64,000 bases of DNA from the NCBI RefSeq assembly GCF_900109375.1, contig NZ_FOAB01000002.1, positions 62,001 to 126,000 on the forward strand. Reading direction: 5' to 3'. The position numbers were made by a program, and so were the translations under genes. Positions 34,121 through 44,800 of this stretch are shown here, in pieces (position 1 is the first letter of the stretch; every line of letters starts with the position of its first letter). The notes beneath the pieces were generated by a model. That model was not told the origin of the DNA, made no database searches, and worked only from the letters and a program-made list of their open reading frames with translations. The stretch comes from Aquimarina amphilecti (lineage in GTDB: Bacteria > Bacteroidota > Bacteroidia > Flavobacteriales > Flavobacteriaceae).

Positions 34121-34141
34121 AAAAATAGTATTCTAAAAAAC

Positions 34142-34900
34142 CTAAATTACATTCAATTTCCGATATAGTTCTTTTTTAGAATCTCTTGCTATCGGCAAAG
34201 ATTTCTCATTGGACATAACTACATAGCCACCTTGTTCTTTAACCAAGGTATTTACGTGATCCAAATTGATTAAATATGATCTGTGAATTCTAAAAAAACC
34301 AAAAGGTTGTAACTTAGATTCAATATATTTTAGATTCTTAGATATTACTATTTCTTTCTCATTTTTTCTGATAAAAGTAGTATAGTTACCATTGCTAATA
34401 CAATAGAGTACGCTGGGTATTTTTATAACATGTGTGCCTTTAGAATCCGTTATAGAAATTTTAGGGACTTCATGGATTTTTGCATAAAGTTGATTAAAAC
34501 TTGCTATGGGATCCTCTTTATCTTCATCTTTTTCTTGTAAAGGAATCGCTTTATTTATTACTTCTACTAACAACTTGGGATCAATAGGTTTTAGTAAATA
34601 ACCTAATGCATTATATTTATATCCATCTACAGCATATTGATTAAAAGCTGACACAAAAATAATTTTAAAATTAATCTCTTCAAGTTCATCCAGAATATCA
34701 AAAATTGTAATGGATCCTAATTGTACATCTAAAAAAACTACATCGGGGTTTAGGTTAGATAAACCTTCTAGTATAGTTTTCTTATCACCTGCTTCACCTA
34801 TGATTTCAACCTGAGGACAGTATGTATTTAGTAAAAGACTAATGTTCTCTCTAGCCTTTTTTTCATCATCAATGATAAAACATTTTAATATTTGATCCAT
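34142..34900 (-). CDS. LytTR family response regulator
   Basis: A 252-residue two-component regulator. The receiver domain spans about 6-125 with acidic pocket Asp11-Asp12 and phosphoacceptor Asp58 (FLDVQ). The LytTR DNA-binding domain covers about 150-250 (IPSVLYCISNGNYTTFIRK ... IHRSYLINLDHVNTL). It overlaps the stop of the histidine kinase gene by one base and is surely its partner. The target is unknown; LytTR regulators often control envelope or cell-surface genes. Confidence 0.95.
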   Translation of the reverse strand: MDQILKCFIIDDEKKARENISLLLNTYCPQVEIIGEAGDKKTILEGLSNLNPDVVFLDVQLGSITIFDILDELEEINFKIIFVSAFNQYAVDGYKYNALGYLLKPIDPKLLVEVINKAIPLQEKDEDKEDPIASFNQLYAKIHEVPKISITDSKGTHVIKIPSVLYCISNGNYTTFIRKNEKEIVISKNLKYIESKLQPFGFFRIHRSYLINLDHVNTLVKEQGGYVVMSNEKSLPIARDSKKELYRKLNVI

Positions 34901-36867
34901 TATTTCTTGATCTCTTTAACTATCGGCAATGTAATAATTACTTCTGTTCCTAGTGATTTATGATTGGTATCATATAAATCATTAATAACAATATTTGATT
35001 GCCCTTTGACTATTTTATTCAAAATATCTAATCTTTCATTCGTGTTTTCTGTTGCGATAGACAAATGGGATACATCTGTAGCTTTCTTCTTGAGCTGCTC
35101 CGATGCTTCTCTACCTATTCCATTATCTACAACTTTACAAATAACCATGTCCTGTTCTTTGTGCAATGTTATATTTAATTGCCCTTTAATAGAGGAATGC
35201 GAAAAACCGTGAATTATTGCATTTTCAATAAAAGGCTGTAAAATCATTGAAGGTATTCTAGGGTTGCTAGCTAAAAGAACAGGATCTACATCAAAACTAG
35301 CCTCAAATTCCTCCTGAAACCTTCCTTTTTGCAGATTTACATATGATCGAATAATCTCTAACTCTTTTTTAAAACTAATATATACACTATCCGAACTATT
35401 CAGTACATTTCTGATTAATCCAGAAAGCTCTGTCATATATTCGTTGGCTTTAATATTATCATTTTTTAAAATATAATTCTGTAAAGTATTAAAGCTATTA
35501 AATAGGAAATGTGGATTCATTGAAGATCTTAATGAAGTTAACCGCGTATGAGTCAATTTCTCATTTATTTTATAATATTTAATTCGATTTATATATCCTC
35601 TATACACCAATACCGATACAGTAACCACTAATAACAGTCCCAAAAAATAACTTTGCCATTTCGTCTTACTAACTTCTTTTTCTATTTTTAGGTTTTTCTC
35701 TTCTAGTCCAGAAATAACCTCTTCCTTTGCTAATAATAAGTTTTTACTTTCGCTTTTTGCTAACTCCTTACTCACCTTAACCTTAAGCTGTCTAGACTCT
35801 AACACCCTTATATCACGCAAAGCTTTAACACTTGCCTTTAAATCTCCTCTTGTCTCATACAACCTTGACAAATCTTCTTTTACTGTAATTAAATCAGAAA
35901 TATCATTTTTCTTTTCGAAATTATTTTTAGAAATTAAAAAATACTCAAGTGCTTTATCATAATCACCCAACTCATATTGTATAGCCCCCATTGTATGCAT
36001 TAATCCTGGATACAAATCATCTCCATCTTTATAAGTCAAATTATCGTTATCCCATTCTATGTTAGTTCGTATTACCTCTAATGCCTCTTTGGGCATTTTT
36101 TTTAAATAATATGACCAAGCAATATTATTATATACCATAATACAATGTCTTGTAGACAAGGAGTTCTTTTCGCAACCTACAGAAGCTAATCGAGAATAGT
36201 ACAATATAGAATCAGCTTGTTTATCATTAAAGGAAGCCGAAAGATTTAAGTAAGTAGCCCCTTTTCTTTTCTTGGTATCTTCAGAATCAATATGGGTTAA
36301 AGCTTTTTTGAAATCAATTTTAGCCTGATCCTGATCACCTATATCCAAGAACAATACACCTCTATTTAATAAAATCTCCCATTGATAATCAAAATTATTA
36401 TCCTTAGCAGCCAGATCTAATGCATCTCCATAATACTCCATGGCTTTTATATATTCCCCTATTCTATTATGTAATAACCCTAATCTGTTTTTTACATACA
36501 TCAAACATTTCTTATCACCTTGATCAGCACAATATTCACTTAAAAAATTAAGAACATTCATTGCTCTAAGATATTCTCTTGTAGAATCCGTAAAAAAGCG
36601 TTCAATTTTATAAACTACCGTTTTTACACTGTCAATATTTGAACTATTCTGAATAAGATTGAAAGCATTATCATACTCTTTTTTTGCGTTTGTAATATCT
36701 TTAGCCTTAAACAAACTATCTCCTCTGCGCAATAATTTATGCAGAGACTCTTTTTGTAAGGTTATTGGTTTGTTTAATTCTTTATCAAGTGCTTCTTGAG
36801 ATACCACACTTGATGACCCCAAAAAAAGAATGCTAATACAAATTATAAAAAATCTAAAAAAAGTCAT
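34900..36867 (-). CDS. LytS-type sensor histidine kinase with TPR sensor domain
   Basis: A 655-residue membrane kinase. After a signal peptide or anchor (1-24, ending VSQ) come about six TPR units in the periplasm (about 45-350), a coiled coil (355-400), one membrane span (405-423), and a His_kinase domain with the phosphoacceptor in SMNPHFLFNSFN (His453) plus a HATPase_c N box (PFIENAIIHG). The TPR sensor in front of a YehU/LytS kinase is common in Bacteroidetes. It overlaps the ogt gene upstream and the response regulator downstream by one base each. Confidence 0.93.
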   Translation of the reverse strand: MTFFRFFIICISILFLGSSSVVSQEALDKELNKPITLQKESLHKLLRRGDSLFKAKDITNAKKEYDNAFNLIQNSSNIDSVKTVVYKIERFFTDSTREYLRAMNVLNFLSEYCADQGDKKCLMYVKNRLGLLHNRIGEYIKAMEYYGDALDLAAKDNNFDYQWEILLNRGVLFLDIGDQDQAKIDFKKALTHIDSEDTKKRKGATYLNLSASFNDKQADSILYYSRLASVGCEKNSLSTRHCIMVYNNIAWSYYLKKMPKEALEVIRTNIEWDNDNLTYKDGDDLYPGLMHTMGAIQYELGDYDKALEYFLISKNNFEKKNDISDLITVKEDLSRLYETRGDLKASVKALRDIRVLESRQLKVKVSKELAKSESKNLLLAKEEVISGLEEKNLKIEKEVSKTKWQSYFLGLLLVVTVSVLVYRGYINRIKYYKINEKLTHTRLTSLRSSMNPHFLFNSFNTLQNYILKNDNIKANEYMTELSGLIRNVLNSSDSVYISFKKELEIIRSYVNLQKGRFQEEFEASFDVDPVLLASNPRIPSMILQPFIENAIIHGFSHSSIKGQLNITLHKEQDMVICKVVDNGIGREASEQLKKKATDVSHLSIATENTNERLDILNKIVKGQSNIVINDLYDTNHKSLGTEVIITLPIVKEIKK

Positions 36868-37346
36868 TAAAAAAGGGATTGTTGCTTAACAGGGTTTTCG
36901 TGCTCTAATAGCCATTTTTTGCGCCATAATCCACCTGCATAACCTGTGAGAGAACCATCACTACCTATAACGCGATGACAAGGAACAACCACCCAAAGTG
37001 GATTTTTTCCATTTGCTGTTGCAGCAGCTCTAATACATTTTGGATCACCCAGTCGTTTTGCTATATCTAAATAACTTACGGTTTTTCCAAAAGGAATCTT
37101 AGACAGTTCTTTCCAAACTTTTTTCTGAAAATCTGTTCCAGATGGATTTAAATCAATGTTGAAATCGGTTCGATTCCCTTCGAAATAATCTTCTAGTTGA
37201 GTAACTACATTTTTTAGTTCGTCTGGAATTTTATCGGAAGGTACCTGTTCTTTATCTGCTATTATAGAAATCTTAGAAACACCATTTTCATCACCTGTAA
37301 TAGAAGCAATACCTATAGGAGTTTCTATGAAAACAGTAGAAATCAC
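36867..37346 (-). CDS. ogt: Methylated-DNA-protein-cysteine methyltransferase (Ogt)
   Basis: A 159-residue DNA repair protein that removes alkyl groups from O6-alkylguanine onto its own Cys123 (VVPCHRVIG, 120-128). The helix-turn-helix region PFGKTVSYLDIAKRLGDPKCIRA precedes it, as in all members. It overlaps the CorC-type gene by 4 bases and the kinase gene by 1 base, so it is embedded in an operon. The single-domain form is typical of Ogt rather than of the fused Ada. Confidence 0.95.
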   Translation of the reverse strand: MISTVFIETPIGIASITGDENGVSKISIIADKEQVPSDKIPDELKNVVTQLEDYFEGNRTDFNIDLNPSGTDFQKKVWKELSKIPFGKTVSYLDIAKRLGDPKCIRAAATANGKNPLWVVVPCHRVIGSDGSLTGYAGGLWRKKWLLEHENPVKQQSLF

Positions 37347-38461
37347 TCTTCTTTTTTATCATTCAGAATACCTAAACGTCTTGCTCTTGCTTCCCAATTT
37401 TTTCGGGCAAGAATTTGCATATCTGTTTCCGTATCACTTTCATCCACAATCTCTAGACCAAGTAGCGTTTCTATCAAATCTTCCATAGTTACTAATCCAC
37501 TAACGGAACCATACTCGTCTACCACTAATGCAATGTGATTCTTAGTCTGAATCAAATCATTAAGTAAATCTGGAATAGGTAAATTTCTATTGGTAAATAT
37601 GATTGGTCTTTTTATTTCTCCAAGAAGTTTATGACCGTTCTGGTTGGCCATTTCTTTAAAAATTTCATCTTTTAATACTTGTCCCGTTATATTATCCGCT
37701 TTATCTTTATAAACAGGTACTCTAGAAAATCTAAGATTTTGATTCTCTTTAAAAAACTCTTCTACTGTTGTATCTTCTGATGCAGTTTTAATAACGGTTC
37801 TCGGTGTCATTACATCTTTAGTGAAAATCGTTTTAAAATTTAAGAGATTTCTAATCACTGTAGACTCCGATTCTTCAAAAACACCTTCTTCCTCCGCAAT
37901 GTCTGCCATGGCTGTAAAATCTTCTCTACTCAATACCGATCCATGATGTCCTTTTCCTCCTATCAGTTTTGTCGTTAACTGTAATAACCATAAAATACCT
38001 GTCCATTTAAGTGGCCAGATCAATACGTTTAATGCTTTGGAAGTGAAATTAGAAAGCTGTTTCCAATATGTCGCTCCAATAGTTTTTGGTATAATTTCTG
38101 AAGCAACTAATATAAATATCGTCATAATAGAAGAAACTACTCCTACCATCAAGTCTTCTGTCATTTCTATTCCAAAAATCTTTTGAATTTCGGATCCATA
38201 CATTTCGGCATATGCTACTTTTGCTTGCACACCGACCAAAATAGCACCTACTGTATGCGCAATTGTATTTAATGTTAAAATAGCAATCAGTGGTCGATCA
38301 ACATCTTTCTTTAGTTTTTCTAATGCTGTTGCATATGCTTTTCCTTCTTTTTTCTTAACATTAATAAAAGTGGGAGTGATACTCAATAACACTGCTTCTA
38401 ATATTGAACATAAAAAAGAAAAGAAAATAGATACGACTCCGTATACAAGTAATAATGCCAT
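37343..38461 (-). CDS. CNNM/CorC-type transporter (hemolysin-family protein)
   Basis: A 372-residue protein with a DUF21/CNNM membrane domain of four spans (about 1-160), then two CBS domains (about 205-340) and no CorC_HlyC C-terminal domain visible beyond a short tail. Family members transport or regulate magnesium or cobalt. It is preceded 75 bases away by the dinB-like gene and overlaps ogt by 4 bases. Confidence 0.9.
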   Translation of the reverse strand: MALLLVYGVVSIFFSFLCSILEAVLLSITPTFINVKKKEGKAYATALEKLKKDVDRPLIAILTLNTIAHTVGAILVGVQAKVAYAEMYGSEIQKIFGIEMTEDLMVGVVSSIMTIFILVASEIIPKTIGATYWKQLSNFTSKALNVLIWPLKWTGILWLLQLTTKLIGGKGHHGSVLSREDFTAMADIAEEEGVFEESESTVIRNLLNFKTIFTKDVMTPRTVIKTASEDTTVEEFFKENQNLRFSRVPVYKDKADNITGQVLKDEIFKEMANQNGHKLLGEIKRPIIFTNRNLPIPDLLNDLIQTKNHIALVVDEYGSVSGLVTMEDLIETLLGLEIVDESDTETDMQILARKNWEARARRLGILNDKKEE

Positions 38462-38535
38462 AATAATTAATTAGTTGGTTTTGCTAAAGTACGGATTTGG
38501 TATCCATTTGTAAAAATAAAAATTCAGAATACTTA

Positions 38536-39051
38536 TCACCAACCCACATACTTTGGTGGTTTTATCTCGTTGAGATTGAGATATACAATTAATTGACCTC
38601 TATGATGTGTTACATGATCCTGTAATAAGTTTAAAATCTGAAGTTTAGATTTTGGCCCAGCGAAAAAGTCTACTTTAGTGATCAATGATTCCTCTGATGT
38701 TTCAGTCACCCGCTTATATACTTCATCAAATGATTTTTTCAAGAATTTAATGATTTCACTTTTAGAATCCGGAGCATTATCAGCAAGTTTCTTCCTATCG
38801 AATTCTTCTTCAGAAAAATATGTCGTGCTTAACCACAACATATTACCACAAATGTGTAATAATTGATTCTTAAAATCCATTTCTCTTTCTGTGGGTGCAA
38901 ACGTATATTTTTCTTCTGGCATAACTTCCGCCATCTCTAATAAATATGCTTCAGAGTTTTTCCATTTTTCTAAAAATGCAGACTTAGGTGTTATTTCTTG
39001 AGACATTGCTGTATATGATATAAGAAAAAGAAGTAAATATATATTTTTCAT
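38536..39051 (-). CDS. DinB family protein, exported
   Basis: A 171-residue four-helix protein with a signal peptide-like start (MKNIYLLLFLISYTAMSQ). The metal-ligand histidines are expected in LLHICGNMLW and in LQDHVTHHRGQLIVYL, as in DinB/DfrA-type metal-dependent hydrolases and thiol transferases. The signal peptide suggests a periplasmic location. Its start shares one base with the cytochrome c stop codon. Confidence 0.85.
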   Translation of the reverse strand: MKNIYLLLFLISYTAMSQEITPKSAFLEKWKNSEAYLLEMAEVMPEEKYTFAPTEREMDFKNQLLHICGNMLWLSTTYFSEEEFDRKKLADNAPDSKSEIIKFLKKSFDEVYKRVTETSEESLITKVDFFAGPKSKLQILNLLQDHVTHHRGQLIVYLNLNEIKPPKYVGW

Positions 39052-39446
39052 TACTTGGTTACTTCGTTCATATACAACTCTATCGCCTTTAACTCATCAT
39101 CACTGAATTTTTCTAAACGCACAAAGTTTGTTTTCATAACTGCATAGTTATCCGGATCTACAATTGGATCTTTTTTCTGTCTAAGAAAACCTATAATATC
39201 ACCATTCTGTTCTTTGTATATTTTCATGATATCGTTAACACTCGGACCAACAGATTTTTTATCCAATCTATGACAAGAATAACAATTACCTTTTCCTTTA
39301 AATAGTTTTTCGCCCAATACAAACTCTGGAGATTTTTCTTTTTTCTTTCCTCCAATAACTATTTTTTCTTTTTCAGGTTTTTTTTCTGATTGACAGCTAG
39401 TTGCTAAAAATGCAATGCTTAAGAACGCAATAAAAATGTTTTTCAT
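39051..39446 (-). CDS. Class I cytochrome c lipoprotein
   Basis: Start chosen at 39446 for a proper lipoprotein signal peptide (MKNIFIAFLSIAFLATSC, lipid Cys18); the mature part carries Lys-rich sequence, then the haem c site CYSCH and a likely axial Met (YAVMKTNFV). The 131-residue size fits a small periplasmic, membrane-tethered electron carrier. It is followed by the dinB-like gene and preceded by the terB-like gene, with hemB upstream. Confidence 0.9.
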   Translation of the reverse strand: MKNIFIAFLSIAFLATSCQSEKKPEKEKIVIGGKKKEKSPEFVLGEKLFKGKGNCYSCHRLDKKSVGPSVNDIMKIYKEQNGDIIGFLRQKKDPIVDPDNYAVMKTNFVRLEKFSDDELKAIELYMNEVTK

Positions 39447-39456
39447 ATGTGTGATC

Positions 39457-39837
39457 TTATGAATTAAATAAATTATCAATATCCTTCTTAAATCTTTCTA
39501 ATAGGTCTTTAGAAAAACTATTAATTACTTTTTCTTCTTTGGATCCAATACCATCCTTTGCTTCTGCAATTTTAGTCAAAGCATATATCATAAAGTCATA
39601 CTCTTCATCAGGACCATTATCGGAAAATACCTCAATTACTCTTTTATAAAGTGTTTCGATATCACTATCATTAGCATTTTCATAATCAAAAGACCATTTA
39701 ATCTCTTGTCCTTTTGGATGTGCCTTCAATATTTCTTCCAGCGTATGAACTTCTTCTTTTTCAATCACACCATCACTCGTTGCAATTACATACAATAATT
39801 CTCCAAATGTTTGATATAATCGATCCCTGCTTACCAT
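39457..39837 (-). CDS. TerB-like protein
   Basis: A 126-residue acidic all-helical cytoplasmic protein. The start ELLYVIATSDGVIEKEEVHTLEEILKAHP and the metal-binding pattern of acidic residues resemble TerB/DjlA N-terminal domains (tellurite resistance family). Function in this family is not established. It is 18 bases after hemB and 10 bases before the cytochrome c gene, so co-transcribed. Confidence 0.75.
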   Translation of the reverse strand: MVSRDRLYQTFGELLYVIATSDGVIEKEEVHTLEEILKAHPKGQEIKWSFDYENANDSDIETLYKRVIEVFSDNGPDEEYDFMIYALTKIAEAKDGIGSKEEKVINSFSKDLLERFKKDIDNLFNS

Positions 39838-39855
39838 ACCTTTCTCTATTTAAAT

Positions 39856-40830
39856 TTATCCCAAAAGTTTAACTACATCTTTTGCAAAATAACTTGCAAT
39901 GATATTTGCTCCAGCTCTTTTAAAAGCAATTAATTGTTCCATCATAATTGCATTATGATCTAGCCAACCTTTTTCTGCTGCTGCTTTTAACATTGCATAT
40001 TCCCCACTTACCTGATATACTGCTACAGGCACATCTACAGCATCACTAACATCTCTTAAAATATCCAAATACGCCAATCCAGGTTTTACCATCACAATAT
40101 CAGCTCCTTCATCAATATCCGCTAGGGTCTCTTTAATAGCTTCATCTCTATTAGAGAAATCCATTTGATATGTTTTTTTATCTCCAAAACCAGGCGCAGA
40201 ATCTAATGCGTCTCTAAAAGGTCCGTAAAACGCTGATGCATATTTTGCACTATAACTCATAATGCCTGTGTTCTTATAATTCTCAGTTTCTAGCAATTCT
40301 CTTATTGCCAAAATCCTACCATCCATCATATCACTTGGTGCCACAAAATCTGCTCCCGCTTGCGCATGAGACAACGACATTTTAGCTAACACCTCACAAG
40401 TTGGGTCATTTACTATGTATCCTTCTTCTACAATACCATCATGTCCGTACGAAGAATATGGATCAAGCGCTACATCCGTCATTACTAACATCTCAGGAGC
40501 CACATCTTTTATGATTTTAATTGCTCGTTGCATTAATCCATCCGGATTCAACGCTTCAGTACCTTTATTATCTTTAAGATTATCAGGAACTTTAACAAAA
40601 AGCAATACCGCTTTCAATCCCATAGCCCATAATTCCTTGACTTCATCCTTTAATAAATCAAGACTGTACCTATAATATCCGGGCATAGAAGCTATTTCCT
40701 GCTTTACATTATTGCCTTCTACCACAAAAAGTGGAACTAAAAAATCATTAGGAGTTATTAAATGTTCTCTAACCAAAGATCTAATAGATTCTGTGGTTCG
40801 TAATCTTCTATTTCTACGTAATTGATGCAT
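39856..40830 (-). CDS. hemB: Porphobilinogen synthase (delta-aminolevulinic acid dehydratase)
   Basis: Condenses two molecules of 5-aminolevulinate to porphobilinogen. The 324-residue protein has both Schiff-base lysine contexts (SYSAKYASAFYGPFRDA and VMVKPGLAYLD). The metal site reads DVALDPYSSYGHDG, with Asp in place of the Cys triad of the zinc enzymes, so it is the Mg2+-dependent type. It is the first gene of a minus-strand series and about 14 kb from the start of the main hem operon. Confidence 0.97.
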   Translation of the reverse strand: MHQLRRNRRLRTTESIRSLVREHLITPNDFLVPLFVVEGNNVKQEIASMPGYYRYSLDLLKDEVKELWAMGLKAVLLFVKVPDNLKDNKGTEALNPDGLMQRAIKIIKDVAPEMLVMTDVALDPYSSYGHDGIVEEGYIVNDPTCEVLAKMSLSHAQAGADFVAPSDMMDGRILAIRELLETENYKNTGIMSYSAKYASAFYGPFRDALDSAPGFGDKKTYQMDFSNRDEAIKETLADIDEGADIVMVKPGLAYLDILRDVSDAVDVPVAVYQVSGEYAMLKAAAEKGWLDHNAIMMEQLIAFKRAGANIIASYFAKDVVKLLG

Positions 40831-40902
40831 TAATTTTGATAGTAATTTGTAAGAATTGTAAATATACCAACTTATAACGTAATTTCTACTCGATCATTTT
40901 CA

Positions 40903-40910
40903 CAAAATTA
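40903..40910 (-). promoter_or_regulatory. -7 promoter box of hemB
   Basis: Minus-strand TAATTTTG, a perfect TAnnTTTG, 73-80 bases before the hemB start. No convincing TTG lies at the right distance upstream. Confidence 0.35.
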
Positions 40911-40985
40911 AACCAATTGTGTAACAAACTCTTAACAACACCTACTAACTATTTAATAGATAAAAATTGCTAAAACATATTTCGT

Positions 40986-41867
40986 ATGCTCACAATAAAA
41001 AATTTAAACAAAACATATCCCAATGGAACCAAGGCTCTAAATAATGTTAATCTAACATTAGAAAAAGGGATGTTTGGTTTATTAGGTCCTAACGGTGCTG
41101 GAAAATCTACATTAATGAGAACGATTGCTACACTGCAGTTGGCTGATACTGGATCTATTGATTTTGATGGCATTGACGTTTTTAAACAACCAGAAGAGTT
41201 ACGAAAAGTATTAGGATATTTACCACAAGACTTTGGAGTTTATCCTAAGGTTTCTGCAGAGATGATGCTTAATCACATTGCTAAAGTAAAAGGAATTACC
41301 AATAGCACAGAACGAAAAGGATATGTTGCTGATTTATTAAACAAAGTAAACTTATATAAATTTAGAGATCGTAATCTTGGTGACTACTCTGGAGGGATGC
41401 GACAACGTTTTGGAATCGCACAAGCATTATTAGGGAATCCAAAATTAATTATTGTTGATGAGCCTACTGCTGGTTTAGATCCATTAGAACGTAATCGTTT
41501 CCATAATCTACTGAGCGAATTGGGAGAAAATGCAGTTGTCATACTATCTACGCATATTGTTGATGATGTTACAAATCTATGTGAGCATATGGCAGTATTT
41601 AATGAAGGAACCATATTAGCACAAGGAAACCCACAAGAACTTTCTGCCACTTTAGATGGCAAAATATTTAAGAAGCAAATAGAAAAATCACAATTAGAAC
41701 AGTATCAAAATGAATATACTGTACTCTCCAATTATCTTCGGGGAGGTCAGTTTTTTGTTAACATATATAGCGAAAACACTCCTGAAGAAGGTTTCGAAAA
41801 AATGAATAATGGTTTAGAAGAATTCTATTTCTATAGTATCAACCAAAATCAAGAACAGGAGGCATAA
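40986..41867 (+). CDS. ABC transporter ATP-binding protein
   Basis: A 293-residue ATPase with Walker A GPNGAGKST (34-42), signature YSGGMRQR, Walker B LIIVDEPTAGLDP and a switch His (STHIVDD). The C-terminal ~70 residues are specific to the group that pairs with large Bacteroidetes permeases. It starts with ATG at 40986, 2 bases before the permease-M1 fusion begins after its stop at 41867. Confidence 0.93.
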   Translation: MLTIKNLNKTYPNGTKALNNVNLTLEKGMFGLLGPNGAGKSTLMRTIATLQLADTGSIDFDGIDVFKQPEELRKVLGYLPQDFGVYPKVSAEMMLNHIAKVKGITNSTERKGYVADLLNKVNLYKFRDRNLGDYSGGMRQRFGIAQALLGNPKLIIVDEPTAGLDPLERNRFHNLLSELGENAVVILSTHIVDDVTNLCEHMAVFNEGTILAQGNPQELSATLDGKIFKKQIEKSQLEQYQNEYTVLSNYLRGGQFFVNIYSENTPEEGFEKMNNGLEEFYFYSINQNQEQEA

Positions 41868-41869
41868 TT

Positions 41870-44800
41870 ATGAAAGAAATATTCTTATTCGAACTACAAT
41901 ATCGGTTTCGCCGACCTGCTACCTGGATTTATGCTGGATTAGGCCTTTTGATGGCCGGTCTATGGGCTTATTTCCAAGAATCCTCTAATGCTCAGTTTGT
42001 AAATAGTCCTAATAATATTGCTGAAATTATAGGCCCTATTTCTGTTATTTCTATTTTCTTTTATGCGGCTATTATGGGTGTCCCTATATTTAGAGATCAA
42101 GATCATAAAACAGCACAAACGTATTTCACTTTTCCAATTACTCAAAAATCTTATGTTTTAGGAAGATTTTTTGGAAGTTTTACTATTGTTTCGTTACTAA
42201 ATATCTTTATTGTTCTTGGTACCATAATAGGATTTACTATGGGACTTTTTGCAGAAAGACCTGATTATGGAGAGTATGATGTTTTTAATATGTCGTCTTA
42301 CCTTCTGCCGTTTCTATTTATTTTAGAAATTAATGCGTTTCTGATTGGTTCCCTCTTCTTTTGCTTAATGGCCTTTTTCAAAAAAATGCCTATTATATAT
42401 TTAGGAGGAATATTTCTGTTTTTATTATATAGTATTTCAGGAAATTTTCTGTCCAGTCTGGATAATCAATGGTTGACAATATATCTTGATCCATTTGGTG
42501 GTCGAGCTTTTTCTTTTGTGAAAAAATACTGGTCTATAAATGAACTAAACACCAATCAATTACCTATTTATGGTAAATTTCTACTAAATAGAATGATATG
42601 GCTAGTTTTAGGATTTGTGTTATTTCTGATAACTTTATTCAAATTTGACTACAAAAAGTTTTTGGTTTCAGGAAAAAAGGAAGGAAAAGTTAAAAATGAC
42701 AAATTCATACCTTCTATAATAAATCCGATTAATCAAATTTTCAATAAAAAAACAGAAAGAGCTAATCTATTCTCTCTTAGTAAAATTGAATTTCTATCAA
42801 TCGTAAAGGATCCTGTTTTTATAGTGTTAATTATTATTGGAGTTATTTTATCCTTGATTACTATTTTCAATGCTAATGAGATCTACGGAACTCCAAATTT
42901 ACCACTTACACGATTCGTAACGACTTATATATCTGGAGGTATTTCTCTATTATCAATTGTTATTCTAATCATTTATTCTGGGGAAGCGGTCCATAGAACT
43001 CGTAAAAACAAAACTTTTGTTTTTTATGATGCTTTACCAATTAACAACACAAGTCTCTATTTTTCTAAAGTAATATCTTTAATTGGAGTAGCTATTATTT
43101 TAGCATTCGTAAATATTATAATTGGTATATTATTTCAAACATTCAATGGATATTTTGGATACGAATTAGGCATGTCAGTGATTTATAATTTCGCATTAAT
43201 AATACCCAGTTTTATAACGACAATTTTCTTGTGCTTCTTCATTCACGTATTACTTAACAATAAGTTTTTAGGGCATTTTATAATTATACTAATATATATT
43301 GGGCTCCCATTACTAGTTACACTAGGTTTTAAAAGTAGTAATCCTCTTTTGATTTTTACAGGTAGTACTCCTATTTTCCTAAGTGACCTTAATGGTTTTG
43401 GACATTATATGTTTGGTAACTTTATGCTAAGTTTATATTGGGCTTTGATGATGGCAATATTATTAGTAATTGGAACCCTATTATGGAATCGCGGATTCTT
43501 TTCTTCTGCCAAGGAAAGGTTAACTCTTGCTAAAAGAAGATTAAACTTTAAGATGGTTGGAGCACTAATGATGGTTATTATTGCCTTTATATCAGTAGCT
43601 GGTTACAGTTATTACAACTTAAAAGTGTTAAACACTATTGAAGATGGTGATTTCTTTAATGAAATAGCAGCAAATGCCGAAAAGAAATACGCTAGATTAA
43701 TCAATCAAGCACATCCACAGGTTACTGATCTCAAAGCTTATATTGATGTGTTTCCCGAAACAAGAGGATTAAAAGCTAAAGGGGAATTTAAAATTATTAA
43801 TAATTATAATAATCCTATTGACACTTTATTATTAAATGTTCAATATCCTTCGGAACACGCAAAGTTAGGAGAGATTACTTATAATGGCGTTACACTAAAA
43901 GCTGTTGTTTCTGACACTGTTAATAGAATGTATTTCTATAAGCTGCCGCAAACACTACAACCAGAAGGTACTGCATCATTATCAATTTCTATGTCTTCGG
44001 AGACAAAAGGATTTGCGAATAGTATGGAAACACAAGTTTTAAACAATGGTACATTTTTAAACAGTTCTATTTTTCCAAGTTTCCATTATGACCGAAGTCT
44101 AAGTGACAATGGAATTAGAAAGAAGTACGGATTAGAGAAATTAGATTATTTATTTCCTCCGAGAACAGATTCTACTGCATTAAAGAAAAATTTATTCAAT
44201 GAGGATGCAAACTATATTAATTTTGAAGCTGTGGTCAGTACCTCATCAGATCAGATTGCTATTGCACCTGGTAAATTAGTAAAAGAATGGAAGGAAAATG
44301 ACAGATCATATTTTCATTATGACTTAGAGTCTCAGACTGATTTATTCTTTAATGTTGTCTCTGCCAGATATGATATAGAACGATCCAGTTGGACAGCTCC
44401 TAGTGGCAAAAAAGTGGATATAGAAATCTACCATTCTCCTAAACATAAAAGGAATTTAGAACATTTTATCAATGGAGTAAAAGTCGCTTTAGAATATTGT
44501 TCTAAGAATTTCTATGAATATCCCAATTCCGTAATAAGAGTAGTAGAATTTCCTGCGCACTCAACATTTGCACAATCATTTGTTACCACGATTCCTTACT
44601 CAGAAGATTTTGGGTTTGCTGCAGATTTTGATAAAGCAGAAGATTTTAACTATGCTTTTCGTGTAACCGCTCACGAAGTAGCACATCAATGGTGGGGGCA
44701 TATCGTAACTCCTAGTAAAACATCTGGAGCCAATATTATTTCTGAAACTCTAGCCGAATACTCCTCGTTAATGACTATGAAAAAACAGTATGGAGAAAAT

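Noticed and set aside
33676-34141. tRNA or riboswitch in the long gap
   Set aside because: No cloverleaf, T-loop (GTTCGA-type) sequence or larger nested pairing could be found, apart from a terminator and one small inverted repeat.
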